Below, in pieces: positions 30,822-34,738 of a stretch of 34,738 bases of DNA. A model generated the notes under the pieces. That model saw nothing but the letters and a program-made list of their open reading frames with translations, had not been told where the DNA came from and did not search any database. Position 1 is the stretch's first letter; each line of letters starts with the position of its first letter. A program made the position numbers and the translations under genes. Where the stretch lies: the NCBI GenBank assembly GCA_016718655.1, contig JADKCV010000057.1:1-34738 (forward strand). Direction: 5' to 3'. The stretch comes from Flavobacteriales bacterium (GTDB taxonomy: Bacteria; Bacteroidota; Bacteroidia; Flavobacteriales_F; PHOS-HE28).

Positions 30822-31297
30822 AGTTCCTCACAGTGCTTCATGCCAGTTGTTAACAGGCATCCGACATCGCGAACAGAACTTCCCGTTGGGGGTTCTAGTC
30901 CTGTCTTGCCTCGATGGTGCCTGAGAATAGCAGGACTCCTACGTAGCAACATCTTGAACGTGGCCGCGACAAAACGTCCACACCGGACGTGCGCCACAGG
31001 TCTTTCCCGTTTTCCTCGAACCACTGCCGGGACATGGGCCTGCCATACTCCTTCTCAAGGTCTGCCGGCAAGTCCTTTGGCTTCATCTTTTAAGGATTTC
31101 GGTCACGTACTCCAAACTTATCTCAGGTTTGAACGCAACCGTGAGCACTCGTTTGAAGTCGTACATCTGAAAGCAGTTCTCTGAATAGGTTCATTGGAAT
31201 CCTTGAGAACTTTCTGGTTCGATTTCGATACGCCCAGGAATTTGCAGATGAACGAAACGGGAACCCCGCGTTCAAGTTCAGTCAACAGGTCACTCAT
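30791..31297 (-). pseudogene. Terminase small subunit, broken copy
   Basis: Copy B of the TerS gene begins in frame at 31297 (MSDLLTELERGVP...) and is 507 instead of 531 bases long. Indels break it at several points: about 31112 (GTACTCC versus GTCATCC), about 31090 (one T fewer), and around 30930-31000. The stretch MKPKDLPADLEKEYGRP and DLWRTSG are still recognisable. The protein cannot be read in one frame. Either decay or uncorrected sequence errors would explain it; the intact copy is at 31948-32478. Confidence 0.7.
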
Positions 31298-31493
31298 AGC
31301 CGTCTTCCAAATCGTAAACGTAAAGGATCAGGTCGAGAGCGTCCTGCCGGTTGAGCGTTATGCCACCTTCAGGAGTCTTGACCAGGCTTTCCAGTCTCGG
31401 TCGTTCCGGCTTTATTGGGATCGTCGGGCAAGCCTGACATCCCGTTAAAGTGATTGCTGATAGCATCAGCAGGATTTTCAGTTGCGTCGTCAT
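31290..31493 (-). CDS. Rz1-like outer-membrane spanin lipoprotein, copy B
   Basis: The 67-residue protein has a signal peptide with lipobox LTGC (16-19) and a mature sequence QACPTIPIKPERPRLESL with C-terminal NRQDALDLILYVYDLEDGYE. This fits Rz1-type o-spanins. It overlaps the larger Rz-like frame, offset by one base. It differs from copy A at a few residues in the linker, but is fully open. Confidence 0.65.
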   Translation of the reverse strand: MTTQLKILLMLSAITLTGCQACPTIPIKPERPRLESLVKTPEGGITLNRQDALDLILYVYDLEDGYE

Positions 31494-31590
31494 TCCGTTG
31501 TTGCCTCTGTCGGGCTTTAAGTGCGCGTTGAATCCGTCCTGCGATTTCCAGCCCTACGGCCACTATTTTCAGCCATTGTGACGCCATCAT
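31369..31590 (-). CDS. Rz-like small protein, copy B
   Basis: The 73-residue frame contains LKIVAVGLEIAGRIQRALKA, a weakly hydrophobic N-terminal helix, then a charged RQRQQRNDDATENPADAIS tail. The position, with an embedded Rz1-like gene in the overlapping frame, suggests the i-spanin partner, but the periplasmic coiled-coil is short. Copy A at 32550 differs mainly at the N-terminal residues. Its ATG (31590 or 31587) has no visible ribosome binding site because the intein fragment lies upstream. Confidence 0.5.
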   Translation of the reverse strand: MMASQWLKIVAVGLEIAGRIQRALKARQRQQRNDDATENPADAISNHFNGMSGLPDDPNKAGTTETGKPGQDS

Positions 31591-31982
31591 AAATAGCTCG
31601 GCCGGTGGTGGATTCCCGACACGAACACAACAGTAGTCGGTTTGCCATCAGCCCCATACACCTGATCCCCGACAGACAAAGCCCCCATAGCCGACCATCC
31701 GGAAGGCGTGATTATCGGGGTGTCCAGGGCCAGCCCTTTTCCGCATTGCGCAGGCCCCACGAACACACAGGACGTAAAGTCCCGGCTACCCAGGGTGTCC
31801 ATCGGCTCGATCATGTACGGCGTCGTAGCGTTCTTCCACGGTCCCACATAGCTGCCAGGGTTGTTGAGCTGCCGGTACTTTTCCGCCGACTGGCTTACGG
31901 TGAGTCGTTCTGATGGCCGCAGGAGTTCAGCGACATCGAGGACGACACTATTCAAATCCGGATAGTAGGTCGTCGCCACCAA
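31587..31982 (-). pseudogene. TerL N-terminus interrupted by N-terminal intein fragment
   Basis: Residues 1-82 are a gpA-type terminase N-terminus ending in VFVGPAQCGK, the Walker A P-loop up to the lysine. From residue 83 the sequence is GLALDTPIITPSGW with SAMGALSVGDQVYGADGKPT after it, the first (A) block of an intein. This form, without an initial Cys, resembles class 3-type and related phage inteins. It continues as VFVSGIHHRPSYL and stops at 31587, right at the start of duplicated copy B. Later intein blocks (endonuclease, blocks F and G) are absent. In gpA-type proteins GPAQCGK should continue TDALLLNW, which is found at 30576. Confidence 0.8.
31590..31736 (-). other. Intein N-terminal splicing block (fragment)
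   Basis: Forty-nine codons with block A features: LALDTPI, GWxxMG, the VGDxV motif and GADGKPTTV. The fragment follows the Lys of Walker A (GPAQCGK), a site where terminase inteins commonly insert. The following sequence (block B with the TxxHxxxx motif) is missing because of the junction at about 31590. Confidence 0.75.
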
Positions 31983-32478
31983 AGTTCCTCACAAGTGCTT
32001 CATGCAGATTATTAAGCAGGGCATCAGACAGCGCGAACAGGACTTCCCTCTGCGGGTTGGTCAATCCGGTCTGTGCTTCGATGGTATCTGAGAACAGCAG
32101 GATCTCCTGCCGAAGCGTCTTGAACGTGGCGGCGAAAACGTCCATCACCGCAGACGTGCGCCACAGGTCTTTCGCGTTTTCCTCGTACTTCTGCCGGGAT
32201 ATTTGGGCCTGCCAGTATTCCTTCTGAAGTTCTACCGGCAAGTCCTTTGGCTTCATCTTTTTAAGGATTTCGGTCACGTCATCCAAACTTATCTCAGGTT
32301 TGAACGCAACCGACAGCACTCGTTTGAAGTCGTACATCTGAAAGCCGTTCCGGACTTCCATAGGCTCCAATTCGGAATCTTTGAGAAGTTTCGTGAGTTC
32401 GGATTTCGATGTGCCCAGGAATTTGCAGATGAACGAAACGGGAACCCCGCGTTCGAGTTCAGTCAACAGGTCACTCAT
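31948..32478 (-). CDS. Terminase small subunit (Nu1/DUF1441-like)
   Basis: The 176-residue protein has an N-terminal HTH-like region (VPVSFICKFLGTSKSELTKL) and helical C-terminal segments (LQKEYWQAQISRQKYEENAK, DVFAATFKTLRQEILLFSDT). This is the layout of the Nu1/DUF1441 small terminases that bind cos or pac DNA and recruit TerL. The ATG at 32478 overlaps the Rz1-like gene's end (32471). Its stop overlaps the TerL start, as in lambda-type operons. It is the intact one of two TerS copies. Confidence 0.8.
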   Translation of the reverse strand: MSDLLTELERGVPVSFICKFLGTSKSELTKLLKDSELEPMEVRNGFQMYDFKRVLSVAFKPEISLDDVTEILKKMKPKDLPVELQKEYWQAQISRQKYEENAKDLWRTSAVMDVFAATFKTLRQEILLFSDTIEAQTGLTNPQREVLFALSDALLNNLHEALVRNFGGDDLLSGFE

Positions 32479-32674
32479 AGCCGTCCTCCAAATCGTAGAC
32501 GTAGAGGATCAGGTCGAGTGCGTCCTGCCGGTTGAGCGTTATGCCCCCATCAGTGTTCTTGGCTAGGCTTTCCAGCTTCGGGCGTTCCGGCTTTATTGGG
32601 GTTGTCGGGCAAGCCTGGCACCCCGTTAAAGTGATTGCTGATGCTATCAGCAGGATTTTTAGTTGCGTCGTCAT
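32471..32674 (-). CDS. Rz1-like outer-membrane spanin lipoprotein, copy A
   Basis: The 67-residue protein has a Lys-containing N-terminus, a hydrophobic stretch (LKILLIASAITLTGC) with lipobox LTGC, and a Pro-rich start of the mature part (QACPTTPIKPERPKLESL). The C-terminus NRQDALDLILYVYDLEDGYE is typical for Rz1-type lipoproteins. It is a +1 frame overlap inside the end of the Rz-like frame, the classical spanin arrangement. It acts in outer membrane disruption at lysis. Confidence 0.7.
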   Translation of the reverse strand: MTTQLKILLIASAITLTGCQACPTTPIKPERPKLESLAKNTDGGITLNRQDALDLILYVYDLEDGYE

Positions 32675-32768
32675 TCCGTTCTTGCCTCTGTCGGGCTTTA
32701 AGTGCGCGGTGAACCCGTCCTGCGATTTCCAGGCTTATCGCGGCAATCTTCAGGATGGTGTTTATCAT
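32550..32768 (-). CDS. Rz-like small protein, copy A
   Basis: The 72-residue protein begins MINTILKIAAISLEIAGRVH and continues RALKARQRQERNDDATKNPA. The N-terminal helix could anchor it in the inner membrane, and the rest is charged. It overlaps the Rz1-like lipoprotein in another frame. The i-spanin role is inferred from this arrangement; the protein is shorter than most Rz proteins. Confidence 0.55.
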   Translation of the reverse strand: MINTILKIAAISLEIAGRVHRALKARQRQERNDDATKNPADSISNHFNGVPGLPDNPNKAGTPEAGKPSQEH

Positions 32769-32778
32769 CTGTTTATAC

Positions 32779-32901
32779 TCACTTTAATAGGAAATGGCAC
32801 AGCAATACGCCATACCCGATCAACCCCACTGCGTAGATGACCGTCCACACCGCATCACGTATTCCGTAGCATATCTCGCACGGTTTGTTGTCTTGCGTCA
32901 T
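32779..32901 (-). CDS. 40-residue single-pass membrane protein
   Basis: This short frame encodes 40 residues beginning MTQDNKPCEICYGIRDAVWT, with a hydrophobic segment VWTVIYAVGLIGYGVLLCHF at the C-terminal half. The ATG overlaps the upstream stop (ATGA at 32898-32901) and the stop precedes the spanin-like pair. A CxxC pair near the N-terminus could bind metal or be coincidental. Position and topology fit a small holin-like or lysis-associated protein; this is inference. Confidence 0.45.
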   Translation of the reverse strand: MTQDNKPCEICYGIRDAVWTVIYAVGLIGYGVLLCHFLLK

Positions 32902-33203
32902 ACGAACAGGCTCCTTCCCAAATTCATTGTCAACTGAATCTCCTTGTACTGGCCGGTCGTCTCGTTACCGAGTTTGGCAACTATGTAATACTTGCCTGCG
33001 GCCATGAGGTTCGTCCGAAAGCCCCCAATAAACTCCTTGCTATCCGGGCTGAGGTCGGTGATGTTGAAGTCCAGCGCGACAGAGGACGAGTCCACTTCGC
33101 GCACCTGGACACGACAAGTCCAGTCGGTCAAATCCTGTTTGGGCGTCGTGCTGAACGACAGCGCAATGCTGTCGCCAACCACCGGGTTATCGATTGAAGA
33201 CAT
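32898..33203 (-). CDS. Small Ig-like tail- or fibre-associated protein
   Basis: The 101-residue protein reads as a beta-sandwich: NPVVGDSIALSFSTTPKQDL, WTCRVQVREVDSSSVALDFN, and GKYYIVAKLGNETTGQYKEI. Such short Ig-like proteins occur next to phage tail fibre and baseplate genes. The ATG at 33203 lies in the overlapping end of the upstream gene. It has no enzymatic motif. Confidence 0.55.
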   Translation of the reverse strand: MSSIDNPVVGDSIALSFSTTPKQDLTDWTCRVQVREVDSSSVALDFNITDLSPDSKEFIGGFRTNLMAAGKYYIVAKLGNETTGQYKEIQLTMNLGRSLFV

Positions 33204-33438
33204 ATGTTCCGCCTATTGAAATCAGTTTACTGGATACTGTGAGCCTGCCGAAATCCGCTGAACTCTTCAGCATCGACAGGACGGCCCCGGCTTTGAGGAC
33301 ACCTACCAGGGCTGAGTAAGACACCGGGGCCTGCACCACTACCGTAGTAGGGCCGCCCTCTCCCTCTATTATGTTGTTGATACGCTGCCATGCCGTCGTG
33401 CCTGTCGAGTGTGCTACCAACTGCTGCCATGCGGTCAT
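33187..33438 (-). CDS. Small phage structural-region protein
   Basis: The 83-residue protein begins MTAWQQLVAHSTGTTAWQRI and contains TTVVVQAPVSYSALVGVLKA. No domain is recognised. The ATG (33438) overlaps the upstream stop (ATGA), with GGGAG upstream. It is coupled with the neighbouring genes in the fibre-proximal block. Confidence 0.5.
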   Translation of the reverse strand: MTAWQQLVAHSTGTTAWQRINNIIEGEGGPTTVVVQAPVSYSALVGVLKAGAVLSMLKSSADFGRLTVSSKLISIGGTYVFNR

Positions 33439-33992
33439 CCGGAATACTCCCATACCGCGTCGGCTATCTGCTGCGTCGTCGGCGGTGTCGGGATGACGGG
33501 ATCAGCCGGTTTGTTTGACCAGACCTCATTAGATATTTCAACAGCCGTTGGAAAAGGGTCGTCTTCCGGTTCCGCAGCCCACACCGCGTTTGCCACTTGT
33601 TCCGGCGTTGGGCCGGTACTACCGCCTGCGGCGTCATACGATATGGCCTGCACCGGCTGGCTGTACCTTGTGTTTACCCGGTAATTACCCAGGGTGTCGG
33701 TAAAAGGATCGCCGCCACCGGAACCTATAATGATGCCGTCGTTCACCCCGAGGGTGTGGTTGGCCTCCTGCGGCCTGATCTTCCAACCATTTTGCAGAAA
33801 CGCATAGACAGGAACGTAGATACCACCGCCTACCTCGTCGCCCCCGAGGGAGGACATGGCGGTAGGGTATTTACTGTTGTCTCCCTGCAACAGCCAATCG
33901 ACCCAGGCGGTCCACAAATCCCGCACCGAAATCAGCGTTGTTCCCGCTGATAGGGTGATGATCTTTGTCGCACCGTTGAAGGTAAACGCCAT
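33435..33992 (-). CDS. Phage structural protein with AVW-type C-terminal repeats
   Basis: The 185-residue protein contains LWTAWVDWLLQGDNSKYPTA, NGWKIRPQEANHTLGVNDG and GDPFTDTLGNYRVNTRYSQP. These are hallmarks of a family of phage head or tail-associated proteins. The C-terminal part has three repeats of (Q/E)(V/I)AN/D(A/E)VW, a pattern that could promote oligomerisation. It starts at ATG 33992 with GGGG upstream. The role is not known. Confidence 0.6.
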   Translation of the reverse strand: MAFTFNGATKIITLSAGTTLISVRDLWTAWVDWLLQGDNSKYPTAMSSLGGDEVGGGIYVPVYAFLQNGWKIRPQEANHTLGVNDGIIIGSGGGDPFTDTLGNYRVNTRYSQPVQAISYDAAGGSTGPTPEQVANAVWAAEPEDDPFPTAVEISNEVWSNKPADPVIPTPPTTQQIADAVWEYSG

Positions 33993-34004
33993 TACGAAAC
34001 CCCG

Positions 34005-34738
34005 TTAGGATGCTTTATAGGCTCGATCAGTTTCGGCTACCAGTGACGCCGAGTTCGACTTACTCCGTGTCATGGTGCCGGTCACCACCACCGGTTTGCC
34101 GTAGCCGGGATTGCCTGCGACAACGGTATAGCCAAACTCCGCACCAGCCGTCCTGCCACCGCCTGCGGTATCGTTGTCGAAATCATACGTGAGGTTGATA
34201 GCGGACCCGGTAATCGTCCCGGCCATTGCCACATCGCTGTTATCCAACAAAGTCACTGCGCCTGCCTCGCCATAGTCGTTCCCGGCTCCGGTCAGGGTCG
34301 TATAATAGACGCGATAGTAACCAGCGCCGCCTGCCGTTAAGTTGGCGTTAAACTGCAAGGCCAAGGCTGCTACGTATGGGTGTGTGCGAGTTACCCCGTT
34401 CTGGTCTTTGAATTCGATCCTGTTCAGGTCTGCCGGGGCTACGTTTTCAACGATGACGCTGGTATTGGTGACGAGCGTATCGCCAACGAAAGCGCACAGC
34501 GCATCAGCCGTCTTGCCTGTAACCGTGCCAGCTCCAGCATCAATGTCAGTGGCTTGTCGCAACAGATACTGGCATTTGGTGTAAATCTGTTCCAGTGTCG
34601 CGCCGTTGCCATTGATGACCTTGCGGAACGGGTAGGAGCCGCCGCCGATGGTCTTGCTTTGGTCTGTCGCAAAGTAAGTTACCGTGATACCGGAGTACGG
34701 GGCATTGGCCATTTCCGCGTCGAGGTCAGAAATCTTCA
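34005..34738 (-). CDS. Phage structural protein, truncated by the window edge
   Basis: The frame is open to the right edge of the window: KISDLDAEMANAPYSGITVT is readable before the first ATG at 34712, so the true start is probably at or beyond 34738. It contains SYPFRKVINGNGATLEQIYT and KCQYLLRQATDIDAGAGTVT, then a Gly-rich beta region and a C-terminal GKPVVVTGTMTRSKSNSASL. It is likely a virion component (fibre or tail-associated). Its N-terminal part cannot be assessed. Confidence 0.6.
   Translation of the reverse strand, partial: KISDLDAEMANAPYSGITVTYFATDQSKTIGGGSYPFRKVINGNGATLEQIYTKCQYLLRQATDIDAGAGTVTGKTADALCAFVGDTLVTNTSVIVENVAPADLNRIEFKDQNGVTRTHPYVAALALQFNANLTAGGAGYYRVYYTTLTGAGNDYGEAGAVTLLDNSDVAMAGTITGSAINLTYDFDNDTAGGGRTAGAEFGYTVVAGNPGYGKPVVVTGTMTRSKSNSASLVAETDRAYKAS

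Larger units (their letters stand above)
30585..31590 (-). repeat. Tandem duplication, copy B (Rz-Rz1-TerS-TerL N-terminus)
   Basis: This 1,006-base block is a diverged homologue of 31746-32768. The two can be aligned from the spanin-like gene through TerS to GPAQ of TerL. Divergence in the TerL and Rz1 parts is mostly synonymous or conservative, while TerS of copy B carries several single-base indels. The left boundary of the repeat unit is the spanin-like start at 31590, which directly follows the intein fragment. Confidence 0.8.
31746..32768 (-). repeat. Tandem duplication, copy A (Rz-Rz1-TerS-TerL N-terminus)
   Basis: This 1,023-base block is the copy with all reading frames intact. It aligns with 30585-31590, from the spanin-like start to Gln79 of TerL. 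Upstream of the spanin gene the two copies no longer match. Confidence 0.8.

Noticed and set aside
30558..31982. A functional split intein encoded by two TerL half genes
   Set aside because: The N part is present, but at most the last two or three residues of the C part are present. The sequence before them is TerL N-terminus in another frame, so blocks F and G are missing and splicing would not be possible.
1..34738. CRISPR array or tRNA genes
   Set aside because: No regularly spaced direct repeats and no cloverleaf-like sequences were seen on either strand by reading.

Overview
The window is about 34.7 kb of a tailed, siphovirus-like (lambda-type morphogenesis) bacteriophage or prophage. 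A rightward (+) block of small early/accessory genes runs from about 1.6 to 9.5 kb. It converges at about 9.5-9.64 kb on a long leftward (-) block of packaging, head, tail and tail-tip genes that enters from the right edge. Genes are tightly packed, with many ATGA or TAATG stop/start overlaps. No tRNA, rRNA or CRISPR array was seen, and no integrase, lytic repressor, DNA polymerase or endolysin lies inside the window. A PrtN-like activator and an AcrVA2-like protein suggest a gammaproteobacterial (Pseudomonas/Moraxella-type) or related proteobacterial host, but the host cannot be fixed from this sequence.

Left edge (1-1.6 kb): a short HTH gene preceded by repeated operator-like sites; a lone leftward deoxynucleoside monophosphate kinase; and a 365-base regulatory gap with three palindromes and a probable promoter. 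Early block (1.6-7.1 kb): small unknown proteins, two zinc-ribbon proteins, a PAPS-reductase-like PP-loop protein bracketed by 22-bp direct repeats, dUTPase, an AlpA/excisionase-type HTH protein translationally coupled to a PrtN-like activator, and a protein with three 43-residue repeats. Accessory cassette (7.17-9.48 kb): an AcrVA2-family anti-CRISPR-like protein, a PDDEXK-type nuclease-like protein and two unknown small proteins. Two of these genes share an identical 31-bp leader.

Late block, in transcription order from right to left: a partial structural protein, three small tail- or fibre-associated proteins, a 40-residue membrane protein, an Rz/Rz1-like spanin pair, terminase small and large subunits, gpW, portal, S49 protease with scaffold, decoration protein, major capsid protein, connectors, gpZ, tail terminator, tail tube, tail chaperone, tape measure, several tail-tip proteins and a gpJ-like tail-tip protein.

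The most striking region is 30.58-32.77 kb. The block Rz-Rz1-TerS-TerL(N-terminus) occurs twice in tandem as diverged copies. The right copy of TerL runs, exactly at the Walker A lysine, into the N-terminal block of an intein. The left copy meets the rest of TerL at a junction whose 8 bases could be the last codons (His-Asn) of an intein. As assembled there is no intact TerL reading frame. Either an intein-bearing and another allele were joined here (real rearrangement or assembly chimera), or the locus is decaying. Single-base frameshifts also break the tape-measure gene and one tail-tip gene, so sequence accuracy in those places must be tested before biology is inferred.
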